DNA of 64,000 bases from Thermosulfurimonas sp. F29 (GTDB lineage: Bacteria > Desulfobacterota > Thermodesulfobacteria > Thermodesulfobacteriales > Thermodesulfobacteriaceae): NCBI RefSeq assembly GCF_019688735.1, contig NZ_JAIFYA010000001.1:806001-870000 (forward strand). Reading direction: 5' to 3'. The notes under the pieces were generated by a model, which had not been told where the DNA came from, did no database searches, and saw nothing but the letters and a program-made list of their open reading frames with translations. Position 1 is the first letter of the stretch; every line of letters begins with the position of its first letter. Shown piece after piece: positions 42,223 through 51,099 of the stretch. Position numbers and translations under genes: made by a program.

Positions 42223-43245
42223 GTGAGGATCGCCCTGGTGCGTCCTAAAGTGGGGTTCGGTCTGGGCGGGGCGGAGAACTACACCGCCTGGGTGGCGCGG
42301 GAGCTCGTGCGTGCCGGCCACGAGGTGGCGGTGGTGGCGGACCGGTGTGAGGTTCCCGGAGTGCGACACCTGCGGGCGAGGATTTTAGGCCGGGGAAGTC
42401 TGGCCAAGACTCTTTCCTTTTTCTTCGCCGCCCGACGGGTGCTTGCCCGGGAGCGCTTCGATGTGGTTTACGCCACGGGACGGTTTTCCCCGGCGGACTG
42501 GGTGAGGATTTCGGATCCGCTTCACATCGTCTGGCTCAGGCTGGGCTACGAGAGACCGCCTGTCCTGTGGCCTCTCAGGCCCCGGCACCGGCTGATCCTC
42601 TGGCTTGAGCGGGAAAGCCTTCGGCAGGCCCGCCGCGTGATCGCCAACTCAAGGCTCGTAGCCCGGCAGGTGGGCGAATATTATCCCGGGGTCGCGGAAA
42701 AGGTGGAGGTAATTTACAACGGGGTGGACCTCGAGCGTTTCAACCCCTCGGTGCGCCGTTTTCGGGCCGGGGTGAGGAGGGAACTCGGCCTCAGCGAGGA
42801 GGACCGGGTGCTTCTTTTCGCGGGGTCCGACTGGCGGAGGAAGGGGTTGCCACTTCTTCTTTCGGCCCTTGAAAAACTCCCGGAAACGGTCAAACTTGTA
42901 GTGGCCGGAGGGAAGAGGTTGGGGAAGCGTGAGCGCGTGTACTACCTGGGGCCGGTGAGAGAGATAGAGAAACTTTACGGAGCCGCGGATCTCTTCGTGC
43001 TTCCCACCCGGTACGATCCCTTTGCCAATGTGGTGCTTGAGGCCCTGGCCTGCGGCCTTCCGGTCATAACCACCCCCGAAAACGGCGCGGCGGAGCTCAT
43101 CAGGGAAGGGATTACGGGATACATCTGTCCCCAAGATACTTTTTTCTTGCCCCAAACTTTTTTGTTTGCTGCTCTACCTGAAAAATGTTTTTGTTCAGTA
43201 GAAAACTTGTCTTGGGAAAGACACCTTAGATACTTACTCCTATGA
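42223..43245 (+). CDS. Glycosyltransferase family 4, WaaG-like, with foreign C-terminus
   Basis: A GT-B glycosyltransferase of 340 residues starting at GTG. Features are the donor loop FGLGGAENYTAWVA, VIYNGVDLERFNP, LLFAGSDWRRKGLPLLL and the EX7E-type motif YDPFANVVLEALACGLPVITT. Up to about base 43125 it is G+C-rich. The final 40 residues (after GITGYICPQ) are encoded by A+T-rich DNA, and the C-terminal alpha helices are short and odd, although NLSWERHLRYLLL still resembles the normal family end. It is probably a recombination junction; activity is uncertain. Confidence 0.8.
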   Translation: MRIALVRPKVGFGLGGAENYTAWVARELVRAGHEVAVVADRCEVPGVRHLRARILGRGSLAKTLSFFFAARRVLARERFDVVYATGRFSPADWVRISDPLHIVWLRLGYERPPVLWPLRPRHRLILWLERESLRQARRVIANSRLVARQVGEYYPGVAEKVEVIYNGVDLERFNPSVRRFRAGVRRELGLSEEDRVLLFAGSDWRRKGLPLLLSALEKLPETVKLVVAGGKRLGKRERVYYLGPVREIEKLYGAADLFVLPTRYDPFANVVLEALACGLPVITTPENGAAELIREGITGYICPQDTFFLPQTFLFAALPEKCFCSVENLSWERHLRYLLL

Positions 43246-44315
43246 AAATTCTTTATGCCTTTTCAGAAGAACTTCCTATTCCTAAAGCCAGAGGTTTGCA
43301 ATCGTGTGCAACAGTTTATGCTTTAGGAAAAAAAGGTACGGTATGGTTAGTAGCTCCCTTCCAAAAAGATCCCTTTTATTTTTATCAGATACCTAAATCT
43401 CCAGGGATAAAATTAGTAAATCTTTCTCGGAGGATAAGTTTTTTTAAGTCCACTATTCTATGGGCCTTAAAGCTCCGCTTATTGATTGCTAAAATTAGAC
43501 CTCATGTTATTTTTCTTCGACATTTTAAGTTGGCTTATTATCTTTCGAAGTGGAAAGTCAAGCCTTTAGTTTTTGAGGTGCATGAAATTTTGCGAGATAA
43601 ACATCCTGATTGGAAGAATTTACATGAACAAGAAGATATTCTTTATAGAAAAGTTGCTGGTTTGGTTTTTATTTCTCAAGGTTTGAGAAAGAGAGCCCTA
43701 GAAGTTTATAACTTTAAAAAACCTTGGGTGGTTGTTCCTTCAGGAACTTTTCTTTGTCACCAATGTGCGAACAAAAAGTTAGAAGGAGAAACTAAAGACA
43801 TTTATTATGTAGGTACCGCTCATTACTCCTGGAAGGGCATAGCTACTCTTTTTGAAGCCTTAACTAAAACAAATCTTCATTTACATCTTATAGGTCCATT
43901 CTCACAAGATAATATTCCTTCAGTTTTAAAAAATCGCGTGAAAATCTATGGCTGGCAATCTCTAAGAAAGATCTATCATCTTCTTTATTTTGCCCAAATA
44001 GGTATATTGCCCAATACCAGGCAGATACCAGTAAGTTGCCTTTATACTAGTCCCATGAAACTATTAGATTATATGGCTACCAAGACTGCTATTGTAGCCG
44101 CAGATCTTCCGAGTGTGCGAGAACTGGTCTCTGAAGAAGAAGCTCTTTTTTTTGAGCCTGATAATCCATCTTCGTTAGCTAAAGCTTTAAAAGAATTAGC
44201 CCAAAATCCTTCTTTAAGAGAATGGTTAGCTTCAAATGCTTATCGAAAAGCTCAATATTTCACCTGGGACCAACGAGCTAATCATCTCTATCAATTTTTT
44301 GAGGAACTCTTATGA
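43242..44315 (+). CDS. Glycosyltransferase (GT4-like)
   Basis: A product of 357 residues with a GT-B layout: N-terminal KILYAFSEELPIPKARGLQ, KPLVFEVHEILRDKHP, then YVGTAHYSWKGIATLFEALTKTNLHLHLIG and TSPMKLLDYMATKTAIVAADLPSVRELV. It likely adds a sugar to a surface glycan. It is strongly A+T-rich, unlike the preceding gene, and joined to it by an ATGA overlap. Acquisition as part of an exchanged polysaccharide block is inferred. Confidence 0.8.
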   Translation: MKILYAFSEELPIPKARGLQSCATVYALGKKGTVWLVAPFQKDPFYFYQIPKSPGIKLVNLSRRISFFKSTILWALKLRLLIAKIRPHVIFLRHFKLAYYLSKWKVKPLVFEVHEILRDKHPDWKNLHEQEDILYRKVAGLVFISQGLRKRALEVYNFKKPWVVVPSGTFLCHQCANKKLEGETKDIYYVGTAHYSWKGIATLFEALTKTNLHLHLIGPFSQDNIPSVLKNRVKIYGWQSLRKIYHLLYFAQIGILPNTRQIPVSCLYTSPMKLLDYMATKTAIVAADLPSVRELVSEEEALFFEPDNPSSLAKALKELAQNPSLREWLASNAYRKAQYFTWDQRANHLYQFFEELL

Positions 44316-45019
44316 GGTTAGTATCCTTAATCGAAGATCGGAAATTTCGTCTCCCCAGAAAATGGTCTAATCAGGAGCTTCAGAAATTTGCTCCCTTATT
44401 TCGGGGTAAGGTAATTAATGTAAGTGCCTGGAAAGATCAAGACAAAGAAGGCCGCCGCTATAAAGATTATTTCGAAAATGCCTCTGAATATTGTATTTCA
44501 AATTATTATAGCGAGTTTCGGGGGTTTCAAGGCAATCTTGAGAAAGAAATTTTTCTAGATCTCACAATTCCTATTCCTAAAGAATTAGAAAATCAATTCG
44601 ATGTAGTTTTTAACCATACTACTTTAGAACATATTTTCGATGTTTTTACTGCTTTTCAAAACCTTTGTCGTCTTACTAAAGATATTCTCATAATTGTAGT
44701 TCCTTTTTTGCAAGAGCAACATGAAGATTTTGGAGACTATTGGAGATTTACTCCTCTTACCCTTAAAAAGTTGATGCAGCAAAACAATTTAGAAATGATT
44801 TATATAAATTACAACGATACAGGCAACACAAGCATTTATTTATTTGCCATAGGATCTAAAAACCCCGAAAAATGGGAAAAAATTCGCCAAGATCCAAACA
44901 ATAAACTTGCTTTTATTAATAACCATAAATTAGGACAAAAAACAATTAAAAATTCACTTATTTTTCAATTAATTAAATGCTTAAAATCACCCAAGAATTT
45001 ATGGAAAAGAAAAACTTAA
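44312..45019 (+). CDS. SAM-dependent methyltransferase-like protein
   Basis: A product of 235 residues. The region FDVVFNHTTLEHIFDVFTAF, then KDILIIVVPFLQEQHEDFGDYWRFTPLTLKKLM, matches the class I methyltransferases found in polysaccharide clusters. The glycine-rich SAM loop is hard to see (GKVINVSAWKD sits where it is expected), so it is either divergent or bound differently. It is A+T-rich like the upstream gene and linked to it by a four-base overlap. Sugar O-methylation is the likely role. Confidence 0.6.
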   Translation: MRLVSLIEDRKFRLPRKWSNQELQKFAPLFRGKVINVSAWKDQDKEGRRYKDYFENASEYCISNYYSEFRGFQGNLEKEIFLDLTIPIPKELENQFDVVFNHTTLEHIFDVFTAFQNLCRLTKDILIIVVPFLQEQHEDFGDYWRFTPLTLKKLMQQNNLEMIYINYNDTGNTSIYLFAIGSKNPEKWEKIRQDPNNKLAFINNHKLGQKTIKNSLIFQLIKCLKSPKNLWKRKT

Positions 45020-46578
45020 TTCTAGGTTTCGTCATTATTGTACTCTACTCCCTTGCCCTCAACCTCCCCTATCTCTGGGAAAGGGAGTTTCAGGGGGAGG
45101 CCGCCCGCAGGGTGGTGGCCGCCCTCGAGATGATGGAGCGGGGCGAATATGTCATCCCCTATATCGAGGGCCGGCCCTATCTCCTGAAACCTCCCTTTTA
45201 CAACTGGGTGCTCATCGGCTTTTTCAAGACCTTCGGGAGCCACTCGGAGTTCGTGGCCCGGCTTAGTTCCGTGACCGCGGCCACCCTCACGGCCTTCTTC
45301 CTGGCCCTGATCTTCCGGGCCGTGGCCCGTCCGCCGGGACTCCTCTGGGTCCTCCCCGGCCTGGTCTTTCTTTCCACGCCCGAGGTCCTGGACAAGGCCT
45401 GCCGGGCCGAAATAGACATGACCTACACTTTTCTAGTCACGGTATCCGTCTTTTCGTGGTTTTACTTTCACGAAGTACGACAACGCCCTTATGTAGCCTG
45501 GGTGCTGGGGCTGGGATTTACCGCCCTTGCCACCCTGACCAAGACCTTTCAGGCCGTGGCGTTTTTTTATACCCCGGTAATCCCCTATCTTTTGGTCAAA
45601 AAGCGCTTTAGAGAGCTTTTTTCCTTGGCCCATTTTGTAGGACTCGTCATATACGCGAGTATCTTTGCCTTATGGTTAGTGCCGGCCTCCCAAAGGGTGG
45701 GGGTCAAAACCATTCTTCAGGCCTGGTTTGGAGAATACCTCGCCAAAAAAAATCCTCTTGACTCCTCGGGGTTTTGGGGGCATTTCCTCAAATTTCCTCT
45801 GGAGTACATTCAAGGATATCTTCCCTGGATTGTTTTTTTGCCGGGGTGGTCGAACAGAAAAGTCAGAGAAGTTTCTACTTCGAGTATTAAGTTTTTAGCT
45901 TTATTTTCGTTTTTTTTAGTGGCTTTTTCTTTTCCTTTCTACTGGTTTTCCCCGGGAAGCCGATTGCGTTATATTCTTCCCACTGCCGGGGGATTTTCCT
46001 TTTTAGTTAGTATCCCCATCTGTGTGTTTTGGCAGGAAAATCACTCTCCCGGATTTATTCGCCTGCCGATTAATGTTCTGATAGCATTAACTACACTAAC
46101 CATACCAATATTTGCCTATTTGAGCTGCAGGAAATTGCATCTTAATGAAAATTTTCAGGCAATATTTGTCCTGAGTCTTTTTTTTATTGTGGGAATATTG
46201 TTTTTTACGGCCAAAGAATTTAGATCTTGGCTTGTTAAACTTTTTGTTTATATGTTAATGGCAAAGCTTAGTTTTGCGGCGGTCTACTTTACGTATCAGG
46301 ATCGCTATCGCGATCATTATCGGCGCGCCTCCCGTATTCTTCTGTCCCATCTTCAAGCGAATGAGACTTTATGTGATTACGGTGTAAACACTCCTCACAT
46401 TACTTATTACCTTCGCTATGCTTTTAAGTCCAGAATCCGCCTAAAGCTCGTTGGTCGAGAAGAACTTTCACAATGTAACACGGTTCTCACCCGAGGAGGA
46501 ATAAACCTTTCGGGATTCAATCCTCTTTTGCATTTCAGGGCTCGCCATACTCCTTTGGTCTTGTGGAAAAGAAAATGA
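45001..46578 (+). CDS. GT39/ArnT-like glycosyltransferase
   Basis: A multi-span membrane protein of 525 residues. The first periplasmic loop carries the catalytic acid region EREFQGEAARRVVAALEMMERGEYVIPYIEGRPYLLKPPFYNW, the ArnT/PMT pattern, followed by 11-12 helices. It would transfer a sugar from undecaprenyl phosphate to a lipid or glycan outside the inner membrane. The first ~40 bases are A+T-rich, the next ~400 strongly G+C-rich, and the 3' half A+T-rich again. ATG 45001 is chosen; 44977 is possible. Confidence 0.8.
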   Translation: MEKKNLILGFVIIVLYSLALNLPYLWEREFQGEAARRVVAALEMMERGEYVIPYIEGRPYLLKPPFYNWVLIGFFKTFGSHSEFVARLSSVTAATLTAFFLALIFRAVARPPGLLWVLPGLVFLSTPEVLDKACRAEIDMTYTFLVTVSVFSWFYFHEVRQRPYVAWVLGLGFTALATLTKTFQAVAFFYTPVIPYLLVKKRFRELFSLAHFVGLVIYASIFALWLVPASQRVGVKTILQAWFGEYLAKKNPLDSSGFWGHFLKFPLEYIQGYLPWIVFLPGWSNRKVREVSTSSIKFLALFSFFLVAFSFPFYWFSPGSRLRYILPTAGGFSFLVSIPICVFWQENHSPGFIRLPINVLIALTTLTIPIFAYLSCRKLHLNENFQAIFVLSLFFIVGILFFTAKEFRSWLVKLFVYMLMAKLSFAAVYFTYQDRYRDHYRRASRILLSHLQANETLCDYGVNTPHITYYLRYAFKSRIRLKLVGREELSQCNTVLTRGGINLSGFNPLLHFRARHTPLVLWKRK

Positions 46579-47279
46579 ATGATTTTATAAATTTATATTC
46601 TGTTAGAAAGGTTTATTCTGTGGTTGAATTATGGGGAAGATCCCATCGAATTATAAATATACTGGAACAGCTACTGGTAATACGGAAAGACTTTCAGAGA
46701 TCGCTTATTAAAGAGGGTAAATCTACCAGGGCGGAAAAACTCAAGACCGATGACGGCGCGCTGTGGTTTTTGAAGTGGTATAAAGTTAAAGGAATTTTTA
46801 ATTTTATTTTTTATCGTGTGGGTATGGCCCCCCCTTTTAGGGCTGTTTACAATGCTCGTTTGATTAGAGAAAAAGGCTTTCCGGTACTTGTACCGGAAGG
46901 GATCTGGCTTTTTCGGAGCCCCCTCTCCGAAGGGTTCTGGGGAGGGCTAATTTTTTCTTATGTAGAAGATTTTGAAAAACTTCCTTTCTTGTGGGAAAAG
47001 GCTCGCAGAGATCCAAAATTTTTAGATGTCATTCTTTCCGATCTTATCATGCTTTTAGAAAGACTTCACGCGAGAGGAATTTACATCCGGGATACCAAGG
47101 CCAACAACTTTCTTTTACGCCCGGGTAAAGATCCCCTTCTTTTTGATCTCGATGCGGTAAAATTTTTTCCGGGGTGCGTTCCCGATAGGTTTCGGCGCAA
47201 AAATTTTAGAGTATTAATAAAAACTCTAAAACGAAAAAATATACCGGAAGAGTGGCTTCAATCGTGGTTCGAAAGATAA
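46575..47279 (+). CDS. LPS-kinase-like protein (WaaP/KdkA superfamily)
   Basis: A product of 234 residues with a eukaryotic-like kinase core: a catalytic loop HARGIYIRDTKANNFLL (Asp and Asn in place) and a metal motif FDLDAVKF. The N-terminal lobe is short, with KLKTDDGALWFLKWYKVKG probably supplying the lysine. The superfamily phosphorylates heptose or Kdo of the LPS core. It starts by an ATGA overlap with the GT39 gene. The context supports envelope glycan phosphorylation. Confidence 0.7.
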   Translation: MNDFINLYSVRKVYSVVELWGRSHRIINILEQLLVIRKDFQRSLIKEGKSTRAEKLKTDDGALWFLKWYKVKGIFNFIFYRVGMAPPFRAVYNARLIREKGFPVLVPEGIWLFRSPLSEGFWGGLIFSYVEDFEKLPFLWEKARRDPKFLDVILSDLIMLLERLHARGIYIRDTKANNFLLRPGKDPLLFDLDAVKFFPGCVPDRFRRKNFRVLIKTLKRKNIPEEWLQSWFER

Positions 47280-48739
47280 CACCGGAACAAACGCCGTTAA
47301 AATTCGAAGGACCTCCTGCCGGAGAAAGACCTCTTTATCTCTACCTGGATAAAGAACGGCGTTTTATTATCGTTTCGGATAATATACTTACTCTTTTCCG
47401 GCATCCGGAAGTAGATACACCCCTTGAGATCTCCCCGGAGGGTATCTCGTTTCTCCTTCAGAGCGGGGTAATTCCCACTCCCCGGACCATTTTTAAAAAC
47501 TTGTTCGTACTTAATATTGGGGACTTTGCGGAAGTAAAAGCCGGAAAGAAAGGTCTTGAGATCTTCTTCGGGCACGAATTTCTCTATCCCGCTTCCCGCA
47601 GAAATCCGGAAGTTATTCCGGACGAGAAACGATTACTTGAGCTTCTGGCGCAGGCGGTTCTAACGAGGCTTCAACCGGGAGCTCCGGTTTATCTCTTCCA
47701 GAGTTTGGGAAAAGATAGCAATACTATCGCTCTGGCTTTAGCTGAAGCCGGATTCAAAGAAGTTACCTGCCTTACGCTTTCTACGGGAGACCGTAAAGAC
47801 GAAAGTGAAATAGCAGCTAAAATTGCCCGGAAACTCGGTTTTCCTCATCGCAAACTCCCTGTACCAGAGAAGATTTCTAAACGACATAAGGACGAAATAA
47901 TTTTCTATTTCGAAAATATTCCTCTCCCATGTGTGGACGGTGTTTCCCTAGCCTATCCCCTCTATGCCACCCAGCTCGATTTTCGAGGAACAAATATTAT
48001 TGATGGAAGTGGGAATGATATTTATATGGGCCATGTTCCCAGAAAAATAGAATATCAGCGTCAAAAAATTTATCCACATTTTCTTTTTCTGCGTTTGTTC
48101 GCCGAAAAACTCCCTACCGGAAATGCCTTTCAAAAGCTGGCCCGAACCAGGACGGAAATGGTAGGAGCTCTGGGCTTTTCTTACCGGGATGCACGGCGGA
48201 TTTATCCCCTAGCCGAACCGGTTTTCCCGTTCTGGCAAGCGGAGGATCGGAAGCGCAGGGGCTGGGACTACTTCGATCTCAAAGCCGATGTATGGGGCCC
48301 CAATTTTGAGTTCGATCTCGTCATGCGCAAGGTCCGCAATTTTGCCGCGGTTTATAAAGCTCATCTCATTATGCCCTGGACCGATGCCGAAGTAGCCGCT
48401 TATGTAGCCAGCTTTCCAGAAAAGTATCTATATGATCGTAAAAATTTCAAAAACAAATTATTTCTTCGGCAAATTTTGAAAAAATATCTCGGAATTGACA
48501 GCGATGCTCTGGGAAAGTATTCCTATGGATTTAATGCCTACCTATTTCTTCAGAAAATGTCTCCCGAAGCCGAGGAAGAAATTTTGAAATGTTCTCTTTG
48601 GAATCCTAAAGGAGTAAAAAAAGTTTTAGACCGGCTCTCCATTCTAGCCCGCCAGGGGAACCGAATGGCCCGCAAGTTATGGGTAAGGCTTTATCTCCTT
48701 TCGGCCTGGTACAATTACAACCGTTACATCAAGCGCTGA
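47252..48739 (+). CDS. Asparagine-synthase-like amidotransferase domain protein
   Basis: A product of 495 residues. The central PP-loop ATP pyrophosphatase motif FQSLGKDSNTIALALAEAGF (SxGKDS) and DGSGNDIYMGH are the asparagine-synthase synthetase domain. The N-terminus lacks the Cys2 glutaminase start. LYLYLDKERRFIIVSDNILTLFRHP looks like a remnant of that domain. Similar proteins in polysaccharide loci amidate sugar acids. The start is GTG 47252, overlapping the kinase gene by 28 bases. It converges on the next gene with an 11-base overlap. Confidence 0.75.
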   Translation: MASIVVRKITPEQTPLKFEGPPAGERPLYLYLDKERRFIIVSDNILTLFRHPEVDTPLEISPEGISFLLQSGVIPTPRTIFKNLFVLNIGDFAEVKAGKKGLEIFFGHEFLYPASRRNPEVIPDEKRLLELLAQAVLTRLQPGAPVYLFQSLGKDSNTIALALAEAGFKEVTCLTLSTGDRKDESEIAAKIARKLGFPHRKLPVPEKISKRHKDEIIFYFENIPLPCVDGVSLAYPLYATQLDFRGTNIIDGSGNDIYMGHVPRKIEYQRQKIYPHFLFLRLFAEKLPTGNAFQKLARTRTEMVGALGFSYRDARRIYPLAEPVFPFWQAEDRKRRGWDYFDLKADVWGPNFEFDLVMRKVRNFAAVYKAHLIMPWTDAEVAAYVASFPEKYLYDRKNFKNKLFLRQILKKYLGIDSDALGKYSYGFNAYLFLQKMSPEAEEEILKCSLWNPKGVKKVLDRLSILARQGNRMARKLWVRLYLLSAWYNYNRYIKR

Positions 48740-49865
48740 GGAGGTTTCGGACAATTTCCACCGTGCGTTGTTTCAGAACTTCTGCGGAAAAGGCTTCTTC
48801 CAGTCGTTGGCGAGCTGCCGCCCCCAGCTTAGCTTTGTCTTCTTCGGTCAGGGAAAAGACCTCGAACATAGCCTGAGCCAGTCTCTCGGGGTCGCCGGGT
48901 GGAAGAAGCCGGCCGAATTCAAGGGGGGTATCAAAGAGATCTGGAAGACCTTCAGCCTCGGTGGCTATGATCGGAAGCCCCGCGGCCATGGCCTCCATTA
49001 CCGCCATTGGCATCCCCTCCCGAAAGGTGGGATAAACGAACACATCCAGCGTGCGGAGAAGGTAAGGGACTTCCTTCATGGGTACTCGTCCTAAAAACCG
49101 TACTCTTTCCACAAGATGCAGATTGTGGGCAAGCTCTCGAATCTCCGCCTCAAGGGGACCATCTCCGGCGAGAATTAATGAGGCCTTTCCTCCTTGATCG
49201 AGAAAGAGGCGAAAGGCTCTCAAGAGCCCGGCATGATCTTTTTCCTTCCGGAACCGGGCCACCATACCGAACAAAAACTCCCTCTCTGGGAATCCAAATC
49301 GCCTGCGAGCCTCTTTCTTGGAGACCGAAAGATCAAATTCGGAAACCTCTAACCCGGAATAGAGAATGTCCACCTTTTCAGGGGAAACAAATCCGAGAGA
49401 AAGGACTTCTTCTTTTAGGTGGCGGCTGTTTACCAGTATCAGATCTACGAAAGGTTGTGCCAGGCGGAAAAAAAGACGCCTTCCCGGAGAGCGAAAGACA
49501 TTTCCAATAACTAGATAAAAAATGATACGAAGTCGGGGTCGGTAAATCTTAAGGGGGATCAGATAACGCAGAAGTCGAATCCTCTGGGTAAGAATCACCC
49601 GAATATCCTCCTCTTGTATCATCCGCATGAGCCGATAAAAGGCCTTCGTGGAAAAACTTCGGAAAACCCTATCTCTAGAGAATTTTAAAGAACGAAAAAA
49701 ATTAGCGTGTCCTTTAAGCTCTAGGTAACAGCCCGAAGGATCGCCAGAGAGAAAAATTACCCGAGGCTCGAAACCGGCCTCTTTGAGGGCCTGGAGCTGG
49801 AGGTGATGTCTTCGATTACCCTTGGCCGGGCTATCCAGAAGAAGTGCTACTCGCCCGCGCGGCAT
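48729..49865 (-). CDS. Glycosyltransferase family 4
   Basis: A GT-B enzyme of 378 residues: VALLLDSPAKGNRRHHLQLQALKEAGF, VDILYSGLEVSEFDLS, FLFGMVARFRKEKDHAGLLRAF, VRFLGRVPMKEVPYLLRTLDVFVYPT and the EX7E motif FREGMPMAVMEAMAAGLPIIAT. It should add a hexose to the growing glycan on the cytoplasmic side. It is the last gene of the minus-strand half of the locus, and its 5' end overlaps the ligase gene by 35 bases. Confidence 0.88.
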   Translation of the reverse strand: MPRGRVALLLDSPAKGNRRHHLQLQALKEAGFEPRVIFLSGDPSGCYLELKGHANFFRSLKFSRDRVFRSFSTKAFYRLMRMIQEEDIRVILTQRIRLLRYLIPLKIYRPRLRIIFYLVIGNVFRSPGRRLFFRLAQPFVDLILVNSRHLKEEVLSLGFVSPEKVDILYSGLEVSEFDLSVSKKEARRRFGFPEREFLFGMVARFRKEKDHAGLLRAFRLFLDQGGKASLILAGDGPLEAEIRELAHNLHLVERVRFLGRVPMKEVPYLLRTLDVFVYPTFREGMPMAVMEAMAAGLPIIATEAEGLPDLFDTPLEFGRLLPPGDPERLAQAMFEVFSLTEEDKAKLGAAARQRLEEAFSAEVLKQRTVEIVRNLLSA

Positions 49866-51099
49866 ATCCCCACACCAACCCGCTCCCGATCCAGAAAGGG
49901 GTAAAGCGGGTGAGTTCTTCTAATCCTTCAAAGCAGCTCATTACTAAAAAAGCAATCAAGAAGGCAAAAAGCGCTGTACCCAAGTGATGTTTAATTTGTA
50001 CCAATTTTAGAGCTTTACGGAGAGTCCAGAAATAAAAAATAACTAATGGTATTACAGCCTGTATCCCTGCCTGAAGCCACAAATTTAAGAAAAGATTGTG
50101 GGCATGTTCTAAATTTAGAGCTTTGCGATTCAATTCTCGTAGAACTCTTTTTTGAACCCTGCGGGCTAATCCTGTTCCTCGAAATGGATGGCTTAGGGCT
50201 TCTTTAAAGTATAAAGGCCAAATGTAAAATCTTTGTCCTAACGAACCTGCTTGAGGCCAGTTTTCATATCGTGAGCTAAGCAAGAGAAAAATTTTATCGC
50301 TACGAATAAAAATACTTCGTCCATAATAAGAAAATGAGATAACAACTATTAAAGTCGTTATTAAAATGGTTAAATATAGAATGTAATTCGAGAATTTACG
50401 AGAAGGGTGATATAAAGCTACTAAAAAGGAGCCCAGAATTATTCCTAATATAGCTGCTCTTCGTCCAAACCATAAAATAAAAGCAAAATCCATAAAAGAT
50501 ACTATCAAAGATAAGTACCTCTTAAAACCTTTAAAGTTAATTCCGAGGCTTACAAAATAGAAAAAACACAAAACAAATACAGTAGATGTAGAAACAAGGC
50601 CTTTTAGTAAATTGGGGCCAATAAAATTTATGCCTATTGTAAACAAACACTTCCACTTTAAAGAGCATATTTTTAAGGATTTTACTAAACAAAATAGACA
50701 TACAAACAGATTGATGATTAGTGGAATTATCCAAATTGCATCTAGAATTATAAAAGAAGAAAAACGACTAATTAATCCATAAATTAAGAAAAAGAGAGAT
50801 ATGTGAAAAAAATAATTCAATAAAAACGCATCTAGAGAGGCTTCTGGATATGGGCTGTATGCTACGGCAATAAGTAGGGCTAACAGAAAAATTGTTTGCA
50901 AAAACACTAATTTTTTATCAGAATAAAGTATAGATTTAATCTCGGAATAGAATAATAAAAAAGAAAGAAGTAAGGCTATATGTCCACCATAAAGAAGGCC
51001 TCTGGTATGTTTAAAAAAAAGAGAAATCCATAAAGAAGAGTATCCTAAAACGAAGAAAAATAGGGCAAAAAATTTCCTAAACTCAAACCTGAGCAGCAT
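49831..51099 (-). CDS. O-antigen ligase/polymerase family protein
   Basis: A membrane protein of 422 residues with 10-12 helices. The large loop carries the Wzy_C/WaaL pattern SLGQRFYIWPLYFKEALSHPFRGTGL and NLEHAHNLFLNLWLQAGI, with the Arg and His residues used to join or polymerise O-antigen at the periplasmic face. The choice between ligase (WaaL) and polymerase (Wzy) cannot be made from sequence. It is markedly A+T-rich compared with both flanking genes. Confidence 0.8.
   Translation of the reverse strand: MLLRFEFRKFFALFFFVLGYSSLWISLFFKHTRGLLYGGHIALLLSFLLFYSEIKSILYSDKKLVFLQTIFLLALLIAVAYSPYPEASLDAFLLNYFFHISLFFLIYGLISRFSSFIILDAIWIIPLIINLFVCLFCLVKSLKICSLKWKCLFTIGINFIGPNLLKGLVSTSTVFVLCFFYFVSLGINFKGFKRYLSLIVSFMDFAFILWFGRRAAILGIILGSFLVALYHPSRKFSNYILYLTILITTLIVVISFSYYGRSIFIRSDKIFLLLSSRYENWPQAGSLGQRFYIWPLYFKEALSHPFRGTGLARRVQKRVLRELNRKALNLEHAHNLFLNLWLQAGIQAVIPLVIFYFWTLRKALKLVQIKHHLGTALFAFLIAFLVMSCFEGLEELTRFTPFWIGSGLVWGYAARASSTSSG

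Noticed and set aside
47948-48133. Minus-strand small frame inside the asparagine-synthase-like gene
   Set aside because: Shadow of a real gene; no domain or start signal.
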